From Chryseobacterium angstadtii (GTDB lineage: Bacteria; Bacteroidota; Bacteroidia; Flavobacteriales; Weeksellaceae), in assembly GCF_001045465.1 (NCBI RefSeq), contig NZ_LFND01000008.1, positions 62,001 to 126,000 of the forward strand: a stretch of DNA of 64,000 bases. The letters are read 5' to 3'. Position 1 is the stretch's first letter, and each line of letters opens with the position of its first letter. The position numbers and the translations under genes are program-made. A model generated the notes under the pieces. That model did no database searches, had not been told where the DNA came from, and saw only the letters and a program-made list of their open reading frames with translations. Shown here in pieces: positions 8,170 to 17,048 of the stretch.

Positions 8170-10866
8170 CTATTTTTTTAGAAGAAGATTGCAGATTTTT
8201 TTCAGGCTGGAGTTTTCTTTCCAGTTATTAAGTTTTTCTTTTAAGTTTTTATCGGCCTCAGACTGATTGAGTGCCAGAACTTCATGGTAAATATCCAATA
8301 TTTTTTTAAGATTGGTCACAGGGGTTTCCATTTGCAGCAAAATATGGGTAAGAAGCTCTTCCAACGCCAGATTATGATCTTTACTGACATTGAGCATCTG
8401 ATGCTGTACAAGATCCGTAAATCTTTTCACCGGAGCCCATTCCAGCTTTTCATGAATACCGATTACCTCACCCAGACGCACATTATCCATTACTTTATGA
8501 GACACGTGTTCCAGCCAGATTTCGGCAGCTGTTCCTCTGATAACCTTGTCTCCGTCCAGAAAAATAGTTCCCAAAAACAGGTATCCCATAGCATCCAGAG
8601 GCTTTTTCATCTGATGAAGTGCCTGAGCTGTATTCAGAACCAGATTTCTTTCATAGACTTCTGCTATTCCGGAATAAAACAGACATTCTTTGATGATTTT
8701 CGCAAAAACATTCCCCAATGCATTAGGAAAGCTCCACATGAAGGAAGGAATTTCGGAGAAATTTTTCTGCTCTGCAATGAAATATTCCATAAAAAGCGGA
8801 TGAGCTCTTTTTTTAAGATGGTATTTCGGAATACTGATATTGAGTTCAACCGGATAATAAGAATTCTTTTTGCTGTCAATGGTTTTCCAATCGTAAACGC
8901 CCGTAAGAAACTCTTCAGGGATATCATCGTATCCAAAGTTTTTAAATTCTTTAAACACTTTTTTCGGGTGGCGTGTAATTCCGGCGGTCATCCACCAGGA
9001 AGGATGTTCAAATTTTCCTTTCGGAGCAGCATTTTCATTAAAAAAGAAAAGAAGCAGATCTTTATATTCTCCCTGCAATTTTTTATCGACCAGCTTTAGC
9101 ACTTCTGAGGTTCTTTCCAGAGAACATCGCTGTAAAGCAAGCTGCATATCCAGATCATCCGGAATTATGTTTTCGGTCTGATATACTTCAAGTCTTTCTA
9201 CCAATGCTTCCGGGCTTACCCAGCAAGGCTCGTGGGTTACCGTAGATAACAGAGGAACTCTGTCTGCGGATATTATTTTATCGAAAACATATACTGCAAT
9301 ATGCTTAAACGGCTCCATGGCCACACCTCCGGCAAAAATATCCTGAATAGGTTCCAGCTTTTTATGATAGGTAGAATAGGCTTCTCTCGTAGCCTCATCT
9401 TCTCTGGTCTTTTTGTATATTTTTTCGAGATTTTTAAGCTGAACAGGAAATCTTTCCAATAACGAAAGCCCGTAATTGATAATAAGGTTGCACAGTAAAA
9501 CATTGAAATGATGAACCTCCCACTTAGCAATAGTTTTACAGGCTTTCTGAAATACCGGCTCAAATAGTTTTACAGACTGTGCATCTGCATCATCTGCAAA
9601 ACGAACAAGGCCGCCAAGTGCCAGATCGTAGTAGTAGGTTCCCGGATTTTCTATAGCCTGAGGAAGGAAAAACATAAGGTCTTCAAAGCTTGCCGGCTCC
9701 TTAACCTGACTTTCTTCACTGATCAATTCCAGTTTTTCTGTTTTTACTGCATCCAGTTCCAGCTGTTTATCTTCTATGTATTCGGCTAATAGAGGCTTTA
9801 CGTTGGCTAATATATTATCAGCATAGTGAGACAGAGCTTCTTTCATGTTTTCAGAAGCCGGGATGTATTTTTGAATAATTTTAGCGGTTTTGGTCTGAAT
9901 GCTTTCATCTTTGCTTACAAAGGCAGCACTCAAAGCAATGGCCAGGTTTTCTGTTCCGGTTTTCTTTTTCTGAAAGATTTTTTCGGTAACTGTAAGACTT
10001 GCGGCTACTACCGTTTTCACTTCGGAACTCAAAAGATTGGGAACAAAGTGAGAAAACTCTCCAATTTTAAAGGCCGGAGCCGGAACTATCTTTTTCAAAT
10101 GAGCCAGCATGGTATTGACTGCTTTTGACTGTACGGAAGCCAAACCAGCCATCAGCTCATCCTGGAACATAATCAATTCATCATCAGTAGGTTTAAGTAT
10201 ATTGAATACATCCATAAACCAACCGGTAACGTTTTTATTAAAGTTTCTGTTGGCAGCCAAAAGACATTCTCTCAGAAATCTTTTTCTTTCAATTTTATTT
10301 TCGGCAATCAGTTTTTGAACCAATGGAAGCCATTCTCTTTTAAAAGGAAGTGATTTTGAAGGAAATTCGCACAGGTACCAAAAGTGGGTTTCCAGTGTTT
10401 CGGGAGATTTCTCCAGATCATAAGGCTGAAGACTTAAATGATACCCCAACAGTTCAGGTCTGGGCTGTACGTATCCTTTTTCTGCCCATCCCAGAATATC
10501 CTGATAATTAAATGCAGTGAACTCAGCATCTATAGAATCGTTGATAAAGTCTGAAAACCAATCCGGACATCCCCATTCCAGGATTTTTCCGGTTTGTTCT
10601 TTGTTTCTGAAAAGGCTCCAGTAATTCTTACCGTAATGCTTCTGATCCATGCAGACAAAAGAGGCTATATCAATAATAGCATGCTGATCTGCAGAACCGG
10701 CAGTATGGTAAGAGTTTTTCGTCATTACAATTTTACTGATCTCTCTGTCCAGCTTTTTTATCGTGGGTACCAGGTTTTTTCTTTCCTCTGTGGTAAGTTC
10801 TTTCAGAAAGGGAATAATCTCATGTGCTTTTTCCTCATTAAGGATCTCATAAAGTCTTTCTTTCAT
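8170..10866 (-). CDS. Large helical-repeat protein, DUF6493-like
   Basis: 898 residues, cytoplasmic, mostly alpha-helical with many Leu/Lys/Glu-rich helices as in HEAT-like solenoids. No enzymatic motif is visible. I assign it to the DUF6493-type proteins, which are found beside SWIM-finger genes, from its N-terminal pattern and neighbourhood; this is recall, not a search. It is followed 3 bases later by the SWIM gene. Its C-terminal about 120 residues have a second, truncated copy just upstream (10847-11377). Confidence 0.75.
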   Translation of the reverse strand: MKERLYEILNEEKAHEIIPFLKELTTEERKNLVPTIKKLDREISKIVMTKNSYHTAGSADQHAIIDIASFVCMDQKHYGKNYWSLFRNKEQTGKILEWGCPDWFSDFINDSIDAEFTAFNYQDILGWAEKGYVQPRPELLGYHLSLQPYDLEKSPETLETHFWYLCEFPSKSLPFKREWLPLVQKLIAENKIERKRFLRECLLAANRNFNKNVTGWFMDVFNILKPTDDELIMFQDELMAGLASVQSKAVNTMLAHLKKIVPAPAFKIGEFSHFVPNLLSSEVKTVVAASLTVTEKIFQKKKTGTENLAIALSAAFVSKDESIQTKTAKIIQKYIPASENMKEALSHYADNILANVKPLLAEYIEDKQLELDAVKTEKLELISEESQVKEPASFEDLMFFLPQAIENPGTYYYDLALGGLVRFADDADAQSVKLFEPVFQKACKTIAKWEVHHFNVLLCNLIINYGLSLLERFPVQLKNLEKIYKKTREDEATREAYSTYHKKLEPIQDIFAGGVAMEPFKHIAVYVFDKIISADRVPLLSTVTHEPCWVSPEALVERLEVYQTENIIPDDLDMQLALQRCSLERTSEVLKLVDKKLQGEYKDLLLFFFNENAAPKGKFEHPSWWMTAGITRHPKKVFKEFKNFGYDDIPEEFLTGVYDWKTIDSKKNSYYPVELNISIPKYHLKKRAHPLFMEYFIAEQKNFSEIPSFMWSFPNALGNVFAKIIKECLFYSGIAEVYERNLVLNTAQALHQMKKPLDAMGYLFLGTIFLDGDKVIRGTAAEIWLEHVSHKVMDNVRLGEVIGIHEKLEWAPVKRFTDLVQHQMLNVSKDHNLALEELLTHILLQMETPVTNLKKILDIYHEVLALNQSEADKNLKEKLNNWKENSSLKKICNLLLKK

Positions 10867-11377
10867 TTGTTTTCAATTTGGTTATAATTTTTTTCAGGTT
10901 ATTTTCATTTTTCCATTTTTTTAGCCTTCCGGCCCCCGCACAATCAGCTTCGGACTGATTAAGAAAAAGCAGTTCATCACAGGTTTTAAGCCTCTTTTTA
11001 AGATGGTAAACCGGATAATCTATCGTGGCAAGAATGGATGTCAATAGTTTCTCAAAAGTCCGGTTGTAACTGAAAATCAAGCTGATAAATTCTAAAGGCT
11101 TATCAATCAGTCTTTTTACCGGAACAGGTCCGAAATTGATTTTTTCACTGGTCATCTTCCCTAATGCCCAGATGTAAAAATCATCTGAAACTATCTTGTG
11201 AATAATCGCTTCAAAAGCCGTACCAGACACGGTTTTCCCCTTACTTAAAATTCCCGTTGAAAGGAATAAACTGTGTATTTTCCGGAATGAAAGATTCAGT
11301 TTCATCCATGCATCCAAAAATTCAGTACTACTTCTGCTGTCATATTCATAGATAGCATTGCGTGAGCATGGTTCCAA
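10847..11377 (-). pseudogene. C-terminal relic of a DUF6493-like paralogue
   Basis: The 176-residue frame aligns with the end of the 898-residue downstream protein. Both contain SGTAFEAI/RGTAAEIW, then VPVKRLID/APVKRFTD, then FLNQSEAD/ALNQSEAD and LKKWKNENNLKKI/LNNWKENSSLKKI. The first about 720 residues of a normal member are missing. It overlaps the start of the intact gene by 20 bases, the arrangement expected after tandem duplication and deletion. The first 40 residues are probably not original coding sequence. Confidence 0.75.
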
Positions 11378-11846
11378 TCTTGGGGACTAAAATAAAAAAA
11401 AACGGCTGACTGATATTAAAAATATCCCAGTAAAGTGATTTTTTTAACAAAAAATTATGCTTTATAGAGCGGTTTAAGCGGTGCTTCTGAATGAAAATCT
11501 AAATAGAACTCTTATTCTAACTTAAAAAAAAGAATAGTTATTTATAACTCAGCCGAAGTGCATCTTTCTGAAATCTGAATTTTCACTGTAATAATAGCTA
11601 GTATTAGAGATAAATCACTGTAAATTAGATCATTTTTTCAAAAAAGGACTTTGATTTCAAATTCAAAAAAAATAATTTTTTATTTTTAGGCTCCTTTGAT
11701 TTAAATATGAAAAAAAATGTTAAAATTTCTCTCTGAAATTGGTTCAGATTCCTTCTTAAAAACAAAGATTTTTAATGGATAAGAAAAGCTTAAAAGAATT
11801 GATACTCCGAAAATGAAACACTGTCTCTTTACAGAACACCATTATT
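11378..11846. other. Intergenic stretch, no gene seen
   Basis: About 470 AT-rich bases between the slipin terminator and the relic. It should contain the promoter of the DUF6493/SWIM unit, but I could not place one with confidence. Confidence 0.4.
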
Positions 11847-11885
11847 AAAAAAAACAGGGCAGGTTGCTGCCATGCAAACCTGCCC
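11847..11885 (-). terminator. Terminator of slipin gene
   Basis: On the minus strand GGGCAGGTT (11885-11877) pairs with AACCTGCCC (11865-11857), followed by TGTTTTTTTT. Strong stem of nine pairs. Confidence 0.85.
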
Positions 11886-11907
11886 CTATAGTAACAGCTA
11901 TTAGTTT

Positions 11908-13419
11908 CTATTTTGTGAAAATTTCTTTCAGCTGGGAAACAATATTGCTGTTTCCTGAAACGGTAATATCACCAATCTTTTCTGCGATTTTTTCCATATA
12001 CTCCATTTCTTTCAGTTTCCATAAAACTTCATTTTCTTCCATCAGTTTTGCGGTGTTCAGCAGACTTCTTGTGGAAGCTGTTTCTTCACGACGCATGATG
12101 CTGTTGGCCTGAGCCTTTTTCTCAGCAATTAAAACCTGGTTCATGATTTCTTTCATTTCTCCGGTTAAGATCACATCACGGATTCCGGCATCGAATGCCG
12201 TAACACCCAAATCTTTTGCTTTGTCACCAAGATGTTCAAGGATTTCTTTTCCTACCGAATCTTTTTTCAGCAACAGCTCATCCAGTGTTAAAGCACCCAC
12301 AAATTCACGCAACGCCAGCTGCATCAGAATATACAATTGCTTATCATATTCTTTGTTTTCCATCAATGCTTTTTCGATACTCTGCACCTGAAAACCTACA
12401 TAAAAATTGATCCGGAGCATAGCCTTATCTTTCGTCAAAAGCTCCTGTCCTGCAATTTCCATTTGCTGCATACGAGTATCTACCATTCTAACCTCAATGG
12501 AAACTTCGTTATTCCAAAAGGAGTAGCTACCGGCTTCAAGAGTATTGATCAGTTTCCCGTCAATGATCAGTAAACCTTTATATTGATTAGGCACAATAAA
12601 CTTTCTCACATAATGTCTCAGCCTTGCATTTTCCAGGATCGTATTCGGGATTTCTTCTGTGATTTCCACTTTCGTTAAATCCATTTTTTGGAATTCTCTG
12701 TCTGCAATACCCATCCAGAAAGCATATTGACCAACGTTCAAAACATCTTTCAATGTTCCGTTTTCGTACATAAGCATGATTTCTCCGTCTTTTACCTCCA
12801 CCATTGTTAAAAGTTCTCTCAAACTTTCATTTTTCAAGATAACATGTACATTTTCATGAGATCCAAACTGGGATCTTATTTCATAGTTGGGATCAATGAT
12901 TTTAACCTCAACAGAAGTATCATTATTCCAGAAGGAGTAGAGACCGCTTTCCAGAATCTGAGTTAGCTTTCCTTCTACTAACAACAATCCTTTGTAATGA
13001 AGAGGCACCACAAATTTTCTTACAAAACCTTTCAGTTTCACATTTTCCAGCTCTGTTTTAGAAATTTCTTCCGGAATTTCCACATTCGTTATCTCTATTT
13101 TTCTGAACTCTCTATCTACAGTTTCCTTCCAGAATGCATGTTTTCCAACATTCAGAACATCTTTAAGACTTCCGTTTTCATACATTAAAATGATTTCTCC
13201 GTCTTTTACCTCTACTATTTCCAGAAGGTTTTTCAGGGTTTCATTTTTCAGTAGAATAGGCAAATCTTCACCCGCTTCGAAACGGGATCTCGTTTCATAG
13301 ATTCCTACGGATTTATTTCCAAAAATATAGTGGTTTCCTTCTTTCAGGACTTCAATCAAATTTCTGTTTTTGAAAACCAAACCCATTTGGTATGCTTTAA
13401 TTTGTACATTCTTTATCAT
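11908..13419 (-). CDS. SPFH/slipin-type protein with repeated N-terminal unit
   Basis: 503 residues. Residues about 315-430 form the SPFH (band 7) core (EIAGQELLTKDKAMLRINFY ... LREFVGALTLDELL), ending in a helical tail with EKKAQANSIMRREETA. Slipins are membrane-associated scaffolds, often near RNA-repair or stress genes. Unusually, no transmembrane segment is visible at the N-terminus. Instead a unit of about 138 residues is repeated: LLKNETLKNLLEIVEVKDGE near 57 recurs as ILKNESLRELLTMVEVKDGE near 195, and KGLLLVEGKLTQILESGLYS near 143 recurs as KGLLIIDGKLINTLEAGSYS near 281. It has its own terminator; the leader upstream holds tRNA-like fragments. Confidence 0.85.
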   Translation of the reverse strand: MIKNVQIKAYQMGLVFKNRNLIEVLKEGNHYIFGNKSVGIYETRSRFEAGEDLPILLKNETLKNLLEIVEVKDGEIILMYENGSLKDVLNVGKHAFWKETVDREFRKIEITNVEIPEEISKTELENVKLKGFVRKFVVPLHYKGLLLVEGKLTQILESGLYSFWNNDTSVEVKIIDPNYEIRSQFGSHENVHVILKNESLRELLTMVEVKDGEIMLMYENGTLKDVLNVGQYAFWMGIADREFQKMDLTKVEITEEIPNTILENARLRHYVRKFIVPNQYKGLLIIDGKLINTLEAGSYSFWNNEVSIEVRMVDTRMQQMEIAGQELLTKDKAMLRINFYVGFQVQSIEKALMENKEYDKQLYILMQLALREFVGALTLDELLLKKDSVGKEILEHLGDKAKDLGVTAFDAGIRDVILTGEMKEIMNQVLIAEKKAQANSIMRREETASTRSLLNTAKLMEENEVLWKLKEMEYMEKIAEKIGDITVSGNSNIVSQLKEIFTK

Positions 13420-13879
13420 CTTATTTTATTTTTAAATAGTATTATTTCTGTTAAAAAGAGAAAATTGAGATTCTTTCTTCCAAAAAATGGCGGAAGCAAA
13501 GAGGTTTCAAAAAGTTCCGGTCATTTCAGAATACTGTCCTTCAACTTCTTTTTCCAATGAGTAAGATTCCGGGCGTGTCCCTGGCCACCGCTGAAAGCAG
13601 CAATCCGGGTCGCTACGTTCACTTCTATCTTTTTTGTTTACAAAAAAGGATATCCGTTACCATCGCTCACGCAGAAAATCGTCCTTTTTAGAAAATTCCG
13701 TTCAATTGAAGTACTCATCAACTGAGTTTCACTTTCAGAAAAAATCTTTCTTACTGGCTTTTTCAAAAATGTTGATCCAACAACTGAAAAAACCTCAAAT
13801 TTTCTCTATTGAATAGGATGTTTTTTTTAAAGAAAAACATTGAAAACTTTGTGAAAAATAGATTGTAAGCCTATTTTAA
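13420..13879. other. Leader/intergenic stretch upstream of slipin
   Basis: 460 bases between the slipin start and the tRNA-like fragments. It includes a GC-richer block near 13560-13640 (CGGGCGTGTCCCTGGCC) that I do not recognise. No convincing ORF. Confidence 0.35.
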
Positions 13880-13924
13880 ACTACATGGAAAGTGTAGTGC
13901 TCTTACCAACTGAGCTATCTCAAC
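13880..13924 (-). pseudogene. tRNA 5'-half relic
   Basis: On the minus strand a normal D-arm (TAGCTCAGTTGGTAAGAGC) is followed by a five-pair anticodon stem CTACA/TGTAG around loop CTTTCCA. No variable region, T-arm or acceptor 3' strand follows. It looks like the 5' half of a tRNA that lost its 3' half. Confidence 0.5.
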
Positions 13925-13930
13925 CGAATT

Positions 13931-14021
13931 GAGAGAAGGAGTCGAACCTTCGCATAAAAACTATTTACTCTAACCTGACTGAGTTATATTCTCCGAAGGA
14001 AACAGAAGGATTCGAACCTCC
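13931..14021 (-). pseudogene. Two decayed tRNA-like fragments
   Basis: Minus strand 13931-13993: D-arm ACTCAGTCAGGTTAGAGT and T-arm GAAGGTTCGACTCCTTC are intact, but only about 15 bases lie between them, so the anticodon arm is damaged. Minus strand 13998-14021: T-arm GGAGGTTCGAATCCTTC followed by CTGTTTCC, the same 3' acceptor type as the tRNA at 35880-35951, but without a matching 5' half. Both are in the leader of the slipin operon. Confidence 0.5.
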
Positions 14022-14211
14022 GTACAATAGCAAATGGTGGAAATTTTTTGGTTAACTCCCCAAACCTTCAGGTTAGTTGAACAGAAAGAAATGATGTTTC
14101 CCAACAAATTCTTCTGCAATGGTGCTATACTGAAACACTCAACATGACCTGCCTGATATTTTAACTGAAATCTGTTTTTCAAAATTTCAGTATTGTTTCA
14201 TTTTGATAATG

Positions 14212-14247
14212 CAAAGTAAAATCATTATTGCGCAGTCTTTTTGCGCA
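14212..14247 (-). promoter_or_regulatory. Promoter with TGCGY-N8-TGCGY element (site 1)
   Basis: Minus strand reads TGCGCAAAAAGACTGCGCA (14247-14229), then TTACTTTG (14219-14212) as a -7 box. The distance from the second TGCGC to the final TTTG is 14 bases, identical in the two other sites (21075-21110 and 39903-39938). It would drive the leader with tRNA fragments and slipin. Confidence 0.75.
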
Positions 14248-14400
14248 CTAAAAATCAATCCTATATTTTATTTCTCTATTTTCAAACTTTTATATTTTTT
14301 ATAGGAAATAATTGAAAAATTTAATTTTAAATAAAATAATAATCCATTAATTTGTATACATTTGCATTCATTAAATACTTGATAAATCAAATATAAATCA

Positions 14401-14826
14401 ATGATAAGTACTGAATTATTATTTTTAATTAACATCAATAAGCTGCAGTCCGTCACATCAAGAAGATTCGATTCTCTCAGTGTACACGGCCTGGGACTGA
14501 ATGATTTTGTGATTCTTTATATTCTTTATCATTCTTCCGAAAGTAAAATGCGGAGAATAGACCTGGCTGAAAAGACCGGACTTACCGCTTCCGGAATCAC
14601 AAGACTTCTCAATCCTCTGGAAAAAATAGGTCTGGTTTCCAGGGAAATCAATGAAAGGGATGCAAGGGTGAGCTACGTTGTTATTACAGAAACCGGGAAA
14701 AGGATATTTGAAGAAGCTTTGAAAACCGCTGAAAAAACAACTCAGGAAATCATTCCGTCCAAAAAAAATAAGGCAGTGCGGAGTGCCGCCGAGCTTCTTC
14801 ATGACCTTGGAGGTAATATTCAATAG
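14401..14826 (+). CDS. MarR-family transcription regulator
   Basis: 141 residues, the usual length. The winged helix is clear: RIDLAEKTGLTASGITRLLN as helix-turn-helix, then the wing region SREINERDARVSYVVITETG with the DxR motif of MarR proteins. It binds DNA as a dimer and usually answers to small aromatic or oxidising ligands. It heads a plus-strand group with a DUF1330-like gene (15 bases downstream) and an alpha/beta hydrolase, which it may control. Ligand unknown. Confidence 0.9.
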   Translation: MISTELLFLININKLQSVTSRRFDSLSVHGLGLNDFVILYILYHSSESKMRRIDLAEKTGLTASGITRLLNPLEKIGLVSREINERDARVSYVVITETGKRIFEEALKTAEKTTQEIIPSKKNKAVRSAAELLHDLGGNIQ

Positions 14827-14841
14827 TAAAATGTAAAACGG

Positions 14842-15278
14842 ATGTCAGAAAAATACTTATCCCCTACATTTGAAGCAGGGAAGCATTTGTTTCAAAAGAA
14901 CATTGAGGGCACAATCATTAATTTAAATCTAATCAGACTTAGAACAATAGCGGATTACTCTGCCCATCCAGATCTGAGACCGGCAGAAGAAATCAGTGGA
15001 CTGGAAGGTATTTCACCTATATCAGGGAAGCCGAACCTTTTTTAAAAGCCAGTGGCGGAGAAATTTTACTGATTGGAAAAGGAGACCGATTTTTGATTGG
15101 CCCGGACCATGAACAGTGGGATTTATGCATGTTGATTAAACAAAAAAGCGTAACCGATTTTTTTAATTTTGAACAGAATGAAGGGTATATGAAGATCTCC
15201 GGGCACCGAACGGCGGCCATTGAAGATTCAAGGCTGCTACCTCTTGAAGAAGTTCTGATTAATTCTTTATCATCATGA
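14842..15278 (+). pseudogene. DUF1330-like gene with a frameshift
   Basis: The first frame gives MSEKYLSPTFEAGKHLFQKN to residue about 56 and then stops at 15043-15045. The next frame continues smoothly from near 15009 (YFTYIREAEPFLKASGGEIL ... PLEEVLINSL) to a stop at 15276-15278. Joining them needs one base change near 15006-15009 (GAAGGTATT). The joined product of about 145 residues resembles DUF1330-type ferredoxin-fold proteins (AEPFLKASGGEILLIGKG). The end overlaps the start of the hydrolase gene by 4 bases, so it is a true operon member. A sequencing error is as likely as a real mutation. Confidence 0.7.
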
Positions 15279-16174
15279 AAAAAATAGCCAATATCAACAG
15301 GATAGACCTGTGTTACGAAATTTTTGGAGAGGATCATCATGAGAATATTGTACTTATCTCAGGATTGGGAAGTCAGATGATCCGTTGGGATGATCTTTTC
15401 TGCCGTTTGCTTGTTGAAAAAGGATTCCGGGTGATACGTTTTGATAACAGAGATTCGGGACAGTCAGTATTCAAGCCGGAGAAGGAACTGAATTTTGATA
15501 AAGGAATTCAGCAGGTATTTGCAGAATTAGGAAAAGACGACATTCCCTATTCTCTGATGCATATGGCTGAAGATGTGATTGGCCTTATGGATTATCTGCA
15601 TATTGAAAAGGCTCATATTGCAGGCCGTTCCATGGGTGGAGTCATTGCACAGCTACTGGGATCTTTTTTCCCGGAAAGGGTACTGACTCTGGCTATTATC
15701 ATGTCTACATCTTTACGACCGACCCTACCACCTTCAAATCCTGATGTCATGACTATGATGATGCAACCTAAAATTAATCCTTTGGTGGATAAGGAAGGCT
15801 ATATCAGAGAGAAACTGCTTTTTGCGGAAAAAACCCACGGGAGCAGGTATCCTTTGGATCAAAAAAAAGAAAGAGCGATTATTGAAGAAGAATCTGAGCG
15901 CTCTCAAACGAAGAACGGGGTTTTCAGACAACTGATTGCTATGGGTTCATTGGAGTATGATGCTGAAGTGCTAAGGAAAATAAGGGTTCCGGTTTTAGTG
16001 ATCCACGGAACTGAAGATCCTATATTCCATCCTGACTGTGGAAAAGATATTGCAACTACGATCCCCAATTCTGAACTGATTGTAATAGAGGGAATGGGGC
16101 ATTCTATTCCAGCGGAATTATATCCTTTTGTCTGCGAAAATATGGCTGAATTATGCAAAAATAGAATCCTTTAG
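15275..16174 (+). CDS. Alpha/beta-hydrolase
   Basis: 299 residues. The nucleophile elbow is AGRSMGG (Ser about 119), the oxyanion-region motif is SGLGSQM, the acid is in VIHGTEDPIF and the catalytic His is in GMGHSIPAEL. This is the full triad of esterase or haloperoxidase-like hydrolases. Cytosolic, no signal peptide. Cotranscribed with a MarR regulator and a DUF1330-like gene (ATGA overlap). The substrate is unknown; similar groups deal with small esters or xenobiotics. Confidence 0.88.
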   Translation: MKKIANINRIDLCYEIFGEDHHENIVLISGLGSQMIRWDDLFCRLLVEKGFRVIRFDNRDSGQSVFKPEKELNFDKGIQQVFAELGKDDIPYSLMHMAEDVIGLMDYLHIEKAHIAGRSMGGVIAQLLGSFFPERVLTLAIIMSTSLRPTLPPSNPDVMTMMMQPKINPLVDKEGYIREKLLFAEKTHGSRYPLDQKKERAIIEEESERSQTKNGVFRQLIAMGSLEYDAEVLRKIRVPVLVIHGTEDPIFHPDCGKDIATTIPNSELIVIEGMGHSIPAELYPFVCENMAELCKNRIL

Positions 16175-16207
16175 CTGAACTTTATTTTTGAATTTTAAAA
16201 CGGGTAT

Positions 16208-16246
16208 AAAAAAACAAAGACTTCCTTTTTAATAAGAAAGCCTTTG
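16208..16246 (-). terminator. Terminator of the RNA-repair operon
   Basis: On the minus strand a CAAAG...CTTTG hairpin, continued by an imperfect CTTTC/GAAG stem, is followed by TTTTTTT. It lies 30 bases after the end of the broken exonuclease gene. Confidence 0.7.
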
Positions 16247-16275
16247 TCACACTGTTGTATCGCTAAATGATTACA

Positions 16276-16827
16276 TTAAGCCTGCTTTAAGCACCAATGT
16301 AAAATTTTAGCAATATTTTTAGCATCATCCACTCCTCTGTGGTGTGTACCTTCAAGCTTGAGATTCAGTTCACCTAAAGCCCTGCTCATGCCCACACTTT
16401 TTCTTACAGTAGGATGCAGCTCACCAAACAATGTTTTTACATTGATATGGTCATCGCTTAAAGGATAATCCACATTAAATCTTGCGGCCTGATCTTTCAG
16501 CATATTCAGATCGTAGTTTCCATAACTGGCCCAGGTAAGGTCTTCGGAATCATATTATGCTCTCAGGATATCCAGCGCATCTTCCAGCATAACGCCTTCG
16601 TCATCCAGCATTTTCTGGGTAATGGAAGTCAGTTCTGTACAAAACGGGCTCACCTTTGAATACTGTGGTTTTATTAGGATGCCTTCATTTTTTGAGATTT
16701 TGCCGGTTGACGCATCCATAATGCATACACCGATTTCAATAATCTCGCTTACCTGGCCTCTGGGTGGTCTTTCGTCCCAGCAGGTGGCTTCCAGGTCTAT
16801 AATTAATATGTTGTCTGTTGTTTTCAT
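16276..16827 (-). pseudogene. Eri1-like 3'-5' exonuclease interrupted by an in-frame TAA
   Basis: The frame from ATG 16827 begins MKTTDNILIIDLEATCWDER, the first DEDD exonuclease motif (DLE) in the form seen in Eri1-type RNA exonucleases. It hits TAA at 16555-16557 (DILRA*YDSED) and continues in the same frame through WASYGNYD to HHRGVDDAKNIAKIL, the last motif with catalytic His and Asp. All motifs are present, so only the nonsense codon breaks it. It is a paralogue of the intact gene at 17049-17594, which may have relaxed selection. Last gene of the minus-strand operon. Confidence 0.8.
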
Positions 16828-17048
16828 TTGTTTAAATTTTAATGTTTGAGAAGGGGAAGAGAGAAGATGGGAGCTGGAGGATGGAAGTTAATTTTGTACG
16901 TCCATCACTACCTGTTTCCCGAAGTCAAGTCTCTTCCCCTATTTTAAAGAGTGAAAGGCAGGAATTTGAGAATGAAAAATATAGATAAACAATATTCACA
17001 TCCGGTATTGGACTTCCCTCTTCTAACTTCTGTCTTCCCTCTTTATAT

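Noticed and set aside
13560..13640. GC-richer block as an insertion or RNA gene
   Set aside because: No hairpin, ORF or tRNA arm could be fitted with confidence.
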